Of a DNA stretch of 64,000 nt, positions 25,334 through 34,237 are shown piece by piece (within the stretch, counting starts at the first letter, position 1; every line of letters starts with the position of its first letter). This DNA is from Rhodoblastus sp963804045 (lineage in GTDB: Bacteria > Pseudomonadota > Alphaproteobacteria > Rhizobiales > Beijerinckiaceae): positions 61,862-125,861 of the forward strand of contig CAWDOR010000038.1 in assembly GCA_963804045.1 (NCBI GenBank), given 5' to 3'. Made by a program: the position numbers and the translations under genes. The notes below the pieces were generated by a model that saw only the letters and a program-made list of their open reading frames with translations, was not told the origin of the DNA and made no database searches.

Positions 25334-27741
25334 CCGGCGCGGGAGAGAAATTCGTCCGGGACCGGCTGGTCGCCGCCAGCCAGGTCCTTGAGCAGATAGA
25401 GCGCGATCTCCGCCGCCGGAACCGGGCGGCTGAACAGATAGCCCTGGCCGCCGCGCACGCCAAGCCCGCGCAGCAGCGCGAGCTGCGCCTCGGTCTCGAC
25501 GCCCTCGGCCACCACTGTCATGCTCAAATCGCGGCCTATGGCGCTGACCGCGCGGATGATGCTGGCGGATTTCGCATTGGCTTTCCCGTCGAGATCGCGG
25601 ACGAAGCTCTGGTCCACCTTGACCTTGTCGAAGGTGAAATCGTTGAGATAGGACAGCGAGGAATAGCCGGTGCCGAAATCGTCGAGGGCGATATGGACGC
25701 CGAGCGCGTGCAGTCGCGCCAGCATGTCCAGCACCAGGTCGTGATTGCCGATCAGGATGGATTCGGTGATTTCCAGCTCCAGCCGGCGCGGCGGCAGGCC
25801 GGTTTCGGCGAGCGCGGCCGATACGGTTTCGAACAGCGCGCCGCGCTCGAACTGGATTGCGGAGAGGTTGACGGCGACGCGGATGTGATCCGGCCAGTCC
25901 ACGGCGTCGCGGCAGGCCTGGCGCAGCACGAAACCGCCGATTTCGACGATCGCGCCGGTTTCCTCGGCGACGGGAATGAATTCGGCCGGCGAAATCGCGC
26001 CAAGCTCCGGATCGGTCCAGCGCAGCAGCGCCTCGACCGCCATGGCGCGGTTTTCGACCAGATCGATCACCGGCTGATAGGCCAGGGTCAGCTCGCCGCG
26101 CGTCTCGGCCTCGCGCAGGCGGGCGCCGAGCAGGCGCTGGCGGCGGATCGCCAGCGCCATGTCCTCGACGAAGAACTTGACCGCGCCGCGTCCGGAATCC
26201 TTGGCGTCGTAAAGCGCCATATCCGCCGCCTTGAGCAGCGATTCGGCGTCGCCCTCGGCGGCGTCCTGGGGAAACAGCGCCACGCCGACGCTGGCGCCGA
26301 TGCGCACGATCCGGCCCTCGATGTAAAAGCTCGCGCTCAGCGCGCGCACCAGCGCCGAGGCGATCCGCGCGGTCAGCAGCCGGTCTGCGGCGCCAAGCAG
26401 CACCATGAATTCGTCGCCGCCGAAACGGGCGACGAAACTGTCGGCGCCGGTCACCAGCCGCATCCGTCCGGCCACAAGCCGCAGCAATTGATCGCCGACA
26501 TGATGGCCGTGGCTGTCGTTGACTTCCTTGAAACGGTCGAGATCGACCGAAAGCAGACTGAAACGCGGCGCGCCCGGCGCCTCGATGGTCGCGGCCAGCT
26601 TTTCGGCGAAATAGGCGCGATTGGGCAGATTGGTGACCGGATCGAACCGCGCCATGCGCTGAATGTTCTCGCGCGCCGCATGTTCGGCGGTGACGTCGGC
26701 GACCGTCACCACAGAGCCGCGCGCCATGCGCTCGCGGGAAAAAGACAGCACACGGCCGTCGGTCAGCCGCCAGACTCCCGAAGCCTCGCCGCGTCCGGTG
26801 AAAAAGTCCCGCAAGGCCGCCGGGCGCTCCTCCGGCTGAAGCAGCGGCGCCAGCACATCGGCGACCAGCCGCTCCGCCGAGGTCCCCACCGGATCGGACG
26901 ACAGCCCGAACATTTCGACGAATTGCCTGTTGGCGACGCGGATGATCCCCTCGTTGTCGGTCATCTCCAGGCCGCGCGCCATATTGTTGAGCGCCGTGTC
27001 GAATTTCTCCGCCGCGTCCTCGGCGGCGCGACGGGCCATCAGCATGGACACCAGATTGCCATGCAGGCTCTGCGAGGTGTCGCGAATATGTCGCAACACC
27101 ATCAGGCCCATGGCCGCGGCGAAATAGCCGCTGGCGCCGCCCTTGACGATCATGGCGGCGCAGAACGGCAGGGTCACCAGAGCCGATTGCAAGGCCACCG
27201 ACCGCGGCGAACCGCAGCAACGCGCGGGGCTGCTGACGTTGAACACGAGGCTGCCGGCGACCAGCAGCAATTGGTCGGCGGGATGGTCGTTGTCGAGCAA
27301 GGCGGCGAACAGCGCCAAGCCAAGCGCGAGACTGAAGAATCCGAGGACCCAGAAATAGCCGTTTTCGGCCCGCGCCACGTCGGCTTCGTTCGCCAGCCAA
27401 TCGCCAGATCGCGAGCGAAATAGCCGGTGCGCCTCGCGATCGGCGACGATGCGGGTCAGTCCGGCGATGGCCAGCAGAAAATCGCAGGCGACGGAAAACA
27501 CATCGGGGCTGTGATCGGAGAGGTAAAGTCCAATCGCCACATAGGCGAGAACATTCGGCCAATTGGCCGCGGCCCCGGCGAAAACCGATTCGATCAACGC
27601 CCGATAGACCGGAAAGGGCAAATCCCTGTCGGATGTCGCGCGGCTGGAAAAGCTGAACATGGACGCAATCATCGAAAACCCGGGCAGGACCTGAGACAGG
27701 GCGAGGGGCTTCTGACATGAAGCATCGGACGCCGGCGACAT
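25330..27741 (-). CDS. Membrane-bound GGDEF-EAL cyclic di-GMP enzyme
   Basis: About 803 residues, likely shorter if a later ATG is used. Order: an N-terminal membrane sensor region with about five hydrophobic segments (residues 50-245), a PAS-like region around ALNNMARGLEMTDNEGIIRVANRQF (about 270-380), a GGDEF domain with intact RFGGDEFMVLL, and an EAL domain with VEALLRW, VNLSAIQF, ELEITES, ALDDFGTGYSSL and VVAEGVETE all present. Both diguanylate cyclase and phosphodiesterase sites look complete. No RxxD inhibitory site precedes GGDEF. It probably adjusts cyclic di-GMP in response to an unknown signal. None of the starts at 27741, 27672 or 27660 has a clear ribosome binding site. It sits upstream of the rpsF promoter and divergent from aqpZ. 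Confidence 0.9.
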   Translation of the reverse strand: MSPASDASCQKPLALSQVLPGFSMIASMFSFSSRATSDRDLPFPVYRALIESVFAGAAANWPNVLAYVAIGLYLSDHSPDVFSVACDFLLAIAGLTRIVADREAHRLFRSRSGDWLANEADVARAENGYFWVLGFFSLALGLALFAALLDNDHPADQLLLVAGSLVFNVSSPARCCGSPRSVALQSALVTLPFCAAMIVKGGASGYFAAAMGLMVLRHIRDTSQSLHGNLVSMLMARRAAEDAAEKFDTALNNMARGLEMTDNEGIIRVANRQFVEMFGLSSDPVGTSAERLVADVLAPLLQPEERPAALRDFFTGRGEASGVWRLTDGRVLSFSRERMARGSVVTVADVTAEHAARENIQRMARFDPVTNLPNRAYFAEKLAATIEAPGAPRFSLLSVDLDRFKEVNDSHGHHVGDQLLRLVAGRMRLVTGADSFVARFGGDEFMVLLGAADRLLTARIASALVRALSASFYIEGRIVRIGASVGVALFPQDAAEGDAESLLKAADMALYDAKDSGRGAVKFFVEDMALAIRRQRLLGARLREAETRGELTLAYQPVIDLVENRAMAVEALLRWTDPELGAISPAEFIPVAEETGAIVEIGGFVLRQACRDAVDWPDHIRVAVNLSAIQFERGALFETVSAALAETGLPPRRLELEITESILIGNHDLVLDMLARLHALGVHIALDDFGTGYSSLSYLNDFTFDKVKVDQSFVRDLDGKANAKSASIIRAVSAIGRDLSMTVVAEGVETEAQLALLRGLGVRGGQGYLFSRPVPAAEIALYLLKDLAGGDQPVPDEFLSRAG

Positions 27742-27938
27742 CCCGGCCCGCCGCGCGCGATTTGGCGCGGACCTTCCAATCTTCGCTTAAAGCAATGAAA
27801 AAACGGTGTATGCGCCTCCCGTGACGGCGCGTGCGGCCCGCAGGAACTGTCGCTGCGACCTTTGGCCCTTGCGCGCCGCCGGTCAAGCTGCATAGGCTGG
27901 AATGTTTCGGTGCAAGAAACCGTCAGGAGACGCAAGCG

Positions 27939-28636
27939 ATGAAAAACAAATTTTTCGCCGAATTTTTCGGAACGTTCTGGCTGGTGTTCGGCGGTTGCGG
28001 CAGCGCCGTGCTCGCCGCCGCCTTTCCGCATCTCGGCATCGGCTTCGCCGGCGTGGCGCTGGCTTTCGGCCTGACCGTGCTGACCATGGCCTATGCCGTC
28101 GGCGGCGTGTCGGGCGGCCATTTCAACCCGGCGGTGTCCTTTGGCCTCGCGGTGGGCGGGCGCTTTTCCTGGGGCGAATTGATTCCCTATTGGGTGGCCC
28201 AGGTGCTGGGCGGTCTCGCGGGCGCCGCCGTGCTTTACGCTATCGCCTCGGGGCGCCCGAGTTCAAGGCCGGCGGCTTCGCCTCCAATGGCTATGGCGAA
28301 TTGTCGCCCGGGCATTATACGCTGGCCGCCTGCCTGATCGCCGAAGTGGCGCTGACCGGCTTTTTCCTCATCGTCATTCTCGGTTCGACGTCCAAGACGG
28401 CGCCGGCGGGCTTCGCCCCCATCGCCATCGGCCTTGCCCTGACGCTGATCCATCTGATCTCGATCCCGGTGACCAACACTTCGGTCAATCCGGCGCGCTC
28501 GCTGGCGGTCGCGGTTTTCGCTCAGACCGGCGCGCTTGGGCAGCTCTGGGCCTTCTGGGTCGCGCCCTTGCTCGGGGCCGCGCTCGGCGCCTCGATCTGG
28601 AAGGGGCTGATCGCCACGCCCGAATCGGAAGGTTGA
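27939..28636 (+). CDS. aqpZ: Aquaporin Z (one apparent frameshift near 28250-28253)
   Basis: Six-helix water channel. The first half with GGHFNPAVSFGLAVGG is in one frame and the second half, with FASNGYGELSPGHYTL and TNTSVNPARSLAVAVF, in another. Both NPA motifs and the surrounding AqpZ residues are intact. Adding one G to the GGGG at 28250-28253 gives IASGAPEFKAGGFASNGYG, closely matching E. coli AqpZ, and a protein of about 232 residues. A consensus error is likely. The ATG at 27939 has AGGAGA 8 nt upstream. A hairpin terminator follows at 28688. Confidence 0.92.
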
Positions 28637-28687
28637 AAAAGCCTGGGGCCAAGCCGCGCTTAAAGCGGCCGAGGCGGCTTGACAGGG

Positions 28688-28722
28688 GCGAACGCGGGCG
28701 CCAAATGCCCGCGTTCGCTTTC
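28688..28722 (+). terminator. Hairpin terminator after aqpZ
   Basis: Perfect 12-bp stem GCGAACGCGGGC/GCCCGCGTTCGC (28688-28699 with 28707-28718), loop GCCAAAT, then a short TTTC tract. The T run is weak, so termination may be partial. Confidence 0.65.
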
Positions 28723-28745
28723 AATAACCGTTAAGGGAGCCGCCT

Positions 28746-29690
28746 TTGTCCGTCGCCTTCATCTTTCCGGGCCAGGGGTCTCAGGCCATTGGCATGGGCA
28801 AGGCGCTTCACGACGCCTTTCCAGCGTCGCGCGCCGTTTTCGACGAAGTTGACGCCGCGCTGGGCGAAAAGCTGTCTTCGCTGATTTTCGAAGGCGAAGC
28901 CGCCGAACTCATGCTGACGGCCAACGCCCAGCCGGCGCTGATGGCGGTGAGTCTGGCCGCCCTGCGGGCGCTGGAGAGCGAAAAAGGCGTCAATCTCGCC
29001 CGCGACGTCAAATATGTCGCCGGCCATTCGCTTGGCGAATATTCGGCTCTGGCCGCCGCCGGCGCGCTGAAAATCGCCGACGCCGCGAAATTGTTGCGCC
29101 TGCGCGGCGCGGCCATGCAGAAGGCGGTTCCGGTGGGTGAGGGCGCCATGGCGGCGCTGCTCGGCGCCGAGGCCGAACAGGCGCGGAAAATCGCTGGCGA
29201 GGCCGAAGCCGCCTCGGGCGAGCTGTGCCAGCTCGCCAATGACAATGGCGGCGGACAGGTGGTGGTCTCCGGCGCGAAAAAAGCGGTGGAGCTGGCCATC
29301 GAAATCGCCAAGGCGCATGGAATCAAGCGCGCCTTGCTGCTGCCGGTCTCCGCGCCCTTCCATTGCGCGCTGATGCAGCCGGCGGCGGAAGCCATGCGGG
29401 CGGCGCTGGCCGAGACGACCATCGTCAAGCCTGCGGTCGAGGTGGTGGCCAATGTCACGGCGGCCCCGGTTTCCGACCCCGACGATATCCGCAAATTGCT
29501 GGTCGCCCAGGTCTGCGGCGCGGTGCGCTGGCGCGAATGCATGGGTTTCATGCACAAGAGCGGCGTGGATCTGTTCGTCGAAATCGGCGCGGGCAAGGTG
29601 CTGGCCGGTCTGGTCAAGCGCACCGCCGAGGGCGCGCGGGCGCTGAATGTCGGGATACCCCAAGAAGTCGAATCATTTAGCCTTTCCTGA
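28746..29690 (+). CDS. fabD: Malonyl-CoA:ACP transacylase
   Basis: FabD, 314 residues, loads malonyl groups onto ACP for fatty acid synthesis. FPGQGSQAIGMGK at the start and the active-site serine in AGHSLGEYSALAAAG are present; the catalytic histidine is in VSAPFHCALM. The start is TTG at 28746: AAGGGAG stands 6 nt upstream and the family N-terminus SVAFIFPGQ follows at once. First gene of fabD-fabG-acpP-fabF. Confidence 0.96.
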   Translation: MSVAFIFPGQGSQAIGMGKALHDAFPASRAVFDEVDAALGEKLSSLIFEGEAAELMLTANAQPALMAVSLAALRALESEKGVNLARDVKYVAGHSLGEYSALAAAGALKIADAAKLLRLRGAAMQKAVPVGEGAMAALLGAEAEQARKIAGEAEAASGELCQLANDNGGGQVVVSGAKKAVELAIEIAKAHGIKRALLLPVSAPFHCALMQPAAEAMRAALAETTIVKPAVEVVANVTAAPVSDPDDIRKLLVAQVCGAVRWRECMGFMHKSGVDLFVEIGAGKVLAGLVKRTAEGARALNVGIPQEVESFSLS

Positions 29691-29709
29691 GGCTTGTGGA
29701 GAGTAGTTC

Positions 29710-30447
29710 ATGTTCGATCTCAATAATCGCGTCGCTTTGGTCACTGGCGCTTCCGGCGGCCTGGGCGCGGCGATCGCCCGCGCCTTGCACAAACAGGGCG
29801 CCAAGGTCGTGCTGTCGGGCACCCGCCGCGAGGCGCTCGACGCCCTAGCCGCCGAACTGGGCGCCGGCGCCTTTGTCGCCCCCTGCAACCTTTCCGACAG
29901 GGAAGCGGTGGAAAAGCTGATTCCCGAGGCCGAGGCGCTGGCCGGCCCCATCGACATTCTGGTGAACAACGCCGGCGTCACCAGGGATGGCTTGTTCATG
30001 CGGATGAAGGACGAGGACTGGAGCGCGGTGCTGACCGTCAATCTCGAATCCGCCTTCCGCCTGTCGCGCGCCGCGATCAAGGGCATGATGAAGCGCCGTC
30101 ACGGCCGCATCGTCAACATTACCTCGGTGGTCGGCGTCACCGGCAATCCCGGCCAGGCCAATTATTGCGCCTCCAAGGCCGGGCTGATCGGCATGAGCAA
30201 GTCGCTGGCCGCCGAAATCGCCGCCCGCAACATCACCGTGAATTGCGTCGCCCCCGGCTTCATCGCCAGTCCGATGACCGAGGTTTTGACCGACAAGCAG
30301 AAAGAGGCCATTCTGGGGGCCATTCCCGCCGGGGCGATGGGCAAGGGCGAGGATATTGGCGCGGCCTGCGTCTATCTGGCGAGCGATGAGGCTGGCTACG
30401 TCACGGGCCAGACCCTGCATGTCAACGGCGGAATGGCAATGATTTGA
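29710..30447 (+). CDS. fabG: 3-oxoacyl-ACP reductase
   Basis: FabG, 245 residues, NADPH-dependent short-chain dehydrogenase that reduces beta-ketoacyl-ACP. The cofactor loop TGASGGLGAAIARAL, NNAGVTRDGLFMRM, and the catalytic serine (ITSVVGVTGNPGQ) with YxxxK (NYCASKAGL) are intact. The C-terminus GYVTGQTLHVNGGMAMI is typical. ATG at 29710 follows GGAGAG; 19 bp after fabD. Confidence 0.96.
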   Translation: MFDLNNRVALVTGASGGLGAAIARALHKQGAKVVLSGTRREALDALAAELGAGAFVAPCNLSDREAVEKLIPEAEALAGPIDILVNNAGVTRDGLFMRMKDEDWSAVLTVNLESAFRLSRAAIKGMMKRRHGRIVNITSVVGVTGNPGQANYCASKAGLIGMSKSLAAEIAARNITVNCVAPGFIASPMTEVLTDKQKEAILGAIPAGAMGKGEDIGAACVYLASDEAGYVTGQTLHVNGGMAMI

Positions 30448-30657
30448 AAAGGTTGCGCCATGGTTTCGGCCGTGGCGGCAAATGCCCCCGGGGGCCTCGC
30501 AATCGTGGCTGAAGTATGTTAGCAAGCCTCGGTTTGTACGTTCCAGCGTGAAGTCCGGCGTCGCCGTCATCGATTTTCGCGTCAACGGACCCGTCCATCC
30601 TCCCGCGTCAGGCCCAAGGCCCGGCGCACTCTCGAAAAAACAACAGGGAAGCTGCAA

Positions 30658-30900
30658 ATGAGCGATGTCGCCGAGCGCGTGAAAAAGATTGTCATCGAAC
30701 ATCTCGGCGTGGACGCCGACAAGGTGGTCGACAGCGCGAATTTCATTGACGATCTGGGCGCCGATTCCCTCGACACCGTCGAGCTGGTCATGGCCTTCGA
30801 AGAAGAATTCGGCGTGGAAATTCCCGATGAATCCGCCGAAGGCATCGTCACCGTCGGCGACGCCGTGAAGTTCCTGGAAAAGGCCACCGCCAAGGCCTGA
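30658..30900 (+). CDS. acpP: Acyl carrier protein
   Basis: AcpP, 80 residues, acidic. The phosphopantetheine attachment serine is in DDLGADSLDTVELVMAFEEE. Length and sequence are typical. GGGAAG precedes the ATG. The 210-bp gap after fabG holds no other gene; it probably contains an acpP promoter, although no clear consensus boxes were found. Confidence 0.98.
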   Translation: MSDVAERVKKIVIEHLGVDADKVVDSANFIDDLGADSLDTVELVMAFEEEFGVEIPDESAEGIVTVGDAVKFLEKATAKA

Positions 30901-30923
30901 TCTGGCCGTCTCGCCGGAATATA

Positions 30924-30956
30924 TCGCGCGCGACGGCTCAAGGCTCTCGCGCGCGA
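30924..30956. repeat. TCGCGCGCGA inverted repeat between acpP and fabF
   Basis: Two copies of the self-complementary 10-mer TCGCGCGCGA (30924-30933 and 30947-30956) can form a stem around a 13-nt loop. No T tract follows, so it is not an obvious terminator. It might tune the acpP to fabF ratio or stabilise the acpP transcript. Confidence 0.45.
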
Positions 30957-31053
30957 ATGGCGTTGGGTTGGGGCGCGGACTTGCGGCGCTCGATCTCCGG
31001 CGCCGCGCCCGTCAATTTTGGCCGTCTGAATCAATAAGGGTCCGAGGAAAGCA

Positions 31054-32325
31054 ATGCGCAGGGTCGTCATTACCGGATTGGGCATGGTGTCGCCGCTGGC
31101 CTGCGGCGTGGAACAGACCTGGAAGCGTCTGCTGGCCTGCGAAAGCGGCGCTGGACGGATCGAGGGTTTCGAAGCCTCCGATCTCGCCTGCCAGATCGCC
31201 ATGCAGGTTCCGCGTCCGGGCCGGGAAAAGACCAATGCCGACGCCTTCAACGCCGACGACTGGATGGAGCCCAAGGAACAGCGCAAGGTCGACGATTTCA
31301 TCATTTTCGGCGTCGCCGCGGCGACCCAGGCGCTGAAAGACGCCGACTGGGCCCCGAAGACCTATCAGGATCAGATCGAGACCGGCGTGCTGATCGGCTC
31401 GGGCATTGGCGGTCTGGGCGGCATCAACGACACCGCGCTGCTGTTGCACGACAAGGGGCCGCGCCGGGTCTCGCCCTTCTTCGTGCCGGGACGGCTGATC
31501 AATCTGATCGGCGGCCATGTCTCGATCCAGCACGGGCTGAAAGGCCCCAATCACGCCGTGGTCACCGCCTGTTCGACCGGCACCCACGCCATTGGCGACG
31601 CCGCCCGGCTGATCATGCTCGGCGACGCAGAGGTCATGGTCGCCGGCGGCGCGGAATCCGCGCTCAATCGCATCGGCATCGCCGGTTTCGCCGCCTGCAA
31701 GGCGCTGGCCACCGCCTTCAATGACAATCCCACGGCGGCGTCGCGCCCCTATGACAAGGCCCGCGACGGTTTCGTCATGGGCGAGGGCGCCGGCTGCGTC
31801 GTGCTGGAGGAGATGGAGCACGCCAAGGCCCGCGGCGCGAAAATCTACGCCGAAGTGATCGGCTACGGCATGTCCGGCGACGCGCATCACATCACCGCCC
31901 CGGCGGAAGATGGCGACGGCGCCTATCGCTGCATGCGGGCCGCCATCAAGCGCGCCGGCCTCACCGCCGGGGATATAGACTATGTCAACGCCCACGGCAC
32001 CTCGACCATGGCGGACGGCATTGAATTGCGCGCCGTCGAGCGCGTGGTCGGCGACGCCGCGTCGAAAATCTCCATGTCCTCGACCAAGAGTTCGGTCGGC
32101 CATTTGCTCGGCGCGGCCGGCGCGGTGGAGGCGATTTTCTCCATTCTCGCCATTCGCGATCAGATCGCCCCGGCGACGCTCAATCTCGACAATCCCGAAT
32201 ATGAGACGGCGATCGATCTCGTGCCGCTGAAACCCCGGGCGCGCAAGATCGATGTGGTGCTTTCCAACTCCTTTGGCTTTGGCGGCACCAACGCTTCGTT
32301 GATTATGAAGCGGTTCGAGGCTTGA
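31054..32325 (+). CDS. fabF: 3-oxoacyl-ACP synthase II
   Basis: FabF (KAS II), 423 residues, condenses malonyl-ACP with acyl-ACP. The catalytic Cys-His-His set is visible: VTACSTGTHAIG, VNAHGTSTMADGIE and SSVGHLLGAAGAVE. The N-terminus VVITGLGMVSPLACGVE and C-terminus NSFGFGGTNASLI are standard. AGGA precedes the ATG by 6 nt. It follows acpP by 153 bp and precedes mltG, an order common in Rhizobiales. Confidence 0.97.
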   Translation: MRRVVITGLGMVSPLACGVEQTWKRLLACESGAGRIEGFEASDLACQIAMQVPRPGREKTNADAFNADDWMEPKEQRKVDDFIIFGVAAATQALKDADWAPKTYQDQIETGVLIGSGIGGLGGINDTALLLHDKGPRRVSPFFVPGRLINLIGGHVSIQHGLKGPNHAVVTACSTGTHAIGDAARLIMLGDAEVMVAGGAESALNRIGIAGFAACKALATAFNDNPTAASRPYDKARDGFVMGEGAGCVVLEEMEHAKARGAKIYAEVIGYGMSGDAHHITAPAEDGDGAYRCMRAAIKRAGLTAGDIDYVNAHGTSTMADGIELRAVERVVGDAASKISMSSTKSSVGHLLGAAGAVEAIFSILAIRDQIAPATLNLDNPEYETAIDLVPLKPRARKIDVVLSNSFGFGGTNASLIMKRFEA

Positions 32326-32422
32326 GTTCTTCGGCCGCCTGCTGCAAAGCCCGTGGCCAGGGACCGCTTTTTCGCCACAATATCCGGCGAATTTGGCGGC
32401 GGAGTTGGAGGCTTGAGCTGAG

Positions 32423-34102
32423 ATGAGCGACCAAGGTCAGGGAGGCGGCAAGACCGGCGCGCTGGCGCGTCTAGGCCAGCGCGAGGCTTCGCGCCGCGTG
32501 GCGCAGAGCCCGGCCGAGGCCATGCATCCCGACACCGCGCCGCCGCCGCCGCCCAAAAAGCGCAACTCCACGCTCGCGGCCCTGTCGGGCCTTTTGACCT
32601 TCGCGCTGGTCGTCGTGGTTCTCGCCGGGATCGGCTTGGTCTTCGCCAGCCGCAGCGCCCGCGAGCCCGGCCCGCTGGCCGCCGACAAGGTGGTGCTGAT
32701 TCCCGCCGGCTCCGACGCCGATGAGATTTCGCAAATTCTGGTCGATCAAGGCGTGATCGACAGCCGCGTGTCCTTCGCCGGCGCCCTGTTTGTCGAGGGT
32801 TTGCGCGCCAAGCTCAAGGCCGGCGAATATTTGTTCAAGCAGCAGGCCTCGCTGCAGGAGGTGATCGACACCATCGTCTCCGGCAAGTCGATCCTCCATG
32901 CCGTGACCATTCCAGAGGGGCTGACCAGCGCCCAGATCGTCGAAAAGCTGCGCGAGGACGACGCGCTGACCGGCGAGATCCGCGAAATCCCGCGCGAAGG
33001 CGCGCTGCTGCCGGAGACCTATAAGTTCCAGCGCGGCGACACCCGCGCCAACATTCTGCAAAAAATGGCGCGCGACCAGAAGGCGCTGCTGGAGGAATTG
33101 CTGCGCCGCCGCGTCGCCGATTTGCCCTTGGGTTCGCCGGCGGAAATGGTCACGCTCGCCTCGGTGGTGGAAAAGGAGACGGGCCGCGCCGATGAGCGCC
33201 CGCGCGTCGCCGCCGTCTTCCTCAACAGGTTGAGGAAACATATGCGGCTGCAATCCGATCCGACCGTGGTCTATGGCCTGGTCGGCGGGCAGGGGACGCT
33301 GGGCCGGGGCATCACCCGCGACGATCTGGAGTCGCGCACGCCCTACAACACCTATGTCATCGACGGCCTGCCGCCGGGGCCGATCGCCAATCCCGGCCGC
33401 GCGGCGCTGGAGGCGGTCGCCAATCCCTCGCGCACGGCGGAGCTCTATTTCGTCGCCGACGGCGCGGGCGGCCATGTCTTCGCCGAAAGCCTCGACGCCC
33501 ATAACCGCAATGTGCAGAAATGGCGGCAATTTGAGCAGAAGGACAAGGCCAAGGCCGGCCATGACGATCATGGCGCGCTGCCGGCGCCGACGCCTTTCGG
33601 CGCCCTGCCGCCTTCCGCCGATTTCGCCGCCGCGCCGCCGCTTTTCCCGCCGAGCCTGTCGCGCGAGGCCAGGGCTTTGGCGCGATTGGCCCCGGCGCTG
33701 CCGGGCGCGCCGCCGCCGCCGCGCCAGATCGCCGATTACGAGACCGCTCCAGGCGCCGCGCCGCAGGTCGATCTCGGCGGGCGCGAATTGGCCGATGCGG
33801 AAATGGGCGGCGCCACCCGCGCCGAAAACGATCTCGATGGCCCCGCCGCGCCCTTGGCCGCATCGGAAGGCAGGGCGCGCGCCGCCGCCAATAGGCTGGA
33901 TGGCCCGGCGGCGCCAGTGGACGCGGAGTCGCTGGCCTATGCGCCGCCGGCGCCTGCCAGCGGCCTGGCGGCCAATGGCAAGCCGAAAATCTACGACGCC
34001 TCCGCCGGCACGGCGCTCGATCCGCTGCTCGACAAGGGCTGGGATCTCAACAGCCCAAAGACCGTGGATTTGAGCTCGCCCTTCGGCAAGACGACGAAAT
34101 AG
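32423..34102 (+). CDS. mltG: Endolytic murein transglycosylase MltG with long C-terminal extension
   Basis: YceG/MltG-type enzyme of 559 residues that cleaves nascent glycan strands in the inner membrane. A cytosolic N-terminus precedes one membrane helix (TLAALSGLLTFALVVVVLAG, about residues 50-70). The YceG domain follows, with the catalytic glutamate in LASVVEKETGRADERPRVA and the signatures RLQSDPTVVYGL, YNTYVIDGLPPGPI and FVADGAGGHVFAES. Residues from about 375 on are Pro/Ala-rich and low in complexity, about 180 residues more than E. coli MltG (340). GGAGG stands 11 nt before the ATG. Confidence 0.93.
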   Translation: MSDQGQGGGKTGALARLGQREASRRVAQSPAEAMHPDTAPPPPPKKRNSTLAALSGLLTFALVVVVLAGIGLVFASRSAREPGPLAADKVVLIPAGSDADEISQILVDQGVIDSRVSFAGALFVEGLRAKLKAGEYLFKQQASLQEVIDTIVSGKSILHAVTIPEGLTSAQIVEKLREDDALTGEIREIPREGALLPETYKFQRGDTRANILQKMARDQKALLEELLRRRVADLPLGSPAEMVTLASVVEKETGRADERPRVAAVFLNRLRKHMRLQSDPTVVYGLVGGQGTLGRGITRDDLESRTPYNTYVIDGLPPGPIANPGRAALEAVANPSRTAELYFVADGAGGHVFAESLDAHNRNVQKWRQFEQKDKAKAGHDDHGALPAPTPFGALPPSADFAAAPPLFPPSLSREARALARLAPALPGAPPPPRQIADYETAPGAAPQVDLGGRELADAEMGGATRAENDLDGPAAPLAASEGRARAAANRLDGPAAPVDAESLAYAPPAPASGLAANGKPKIYDASAGTALDPLLDKGWDLNSPKTVDLSSPFGKTTK

Positions 34103-34237
34103 CGCCCCGGGCGGGCGGCCGTCTCGACCTTTGCGACGTCGGCCAAAATCTGTCCTGGTGTTGAATCCGCCCAGCGGGTGGATTTCGCCGCCGCCTTGCA
34201 TTAGAGCAGTGCGAACCCGCCGATTTCAGGACGCTCC

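Noticed and set aside
25307..27886. Second long minus-strand open frame (859 codons) over the GGDEF-EAL gene
   Set aside because: It is the shifted frame of a gene with intact GGDEF and EAL motifs and gives Arg/Gly-rich nonsense.
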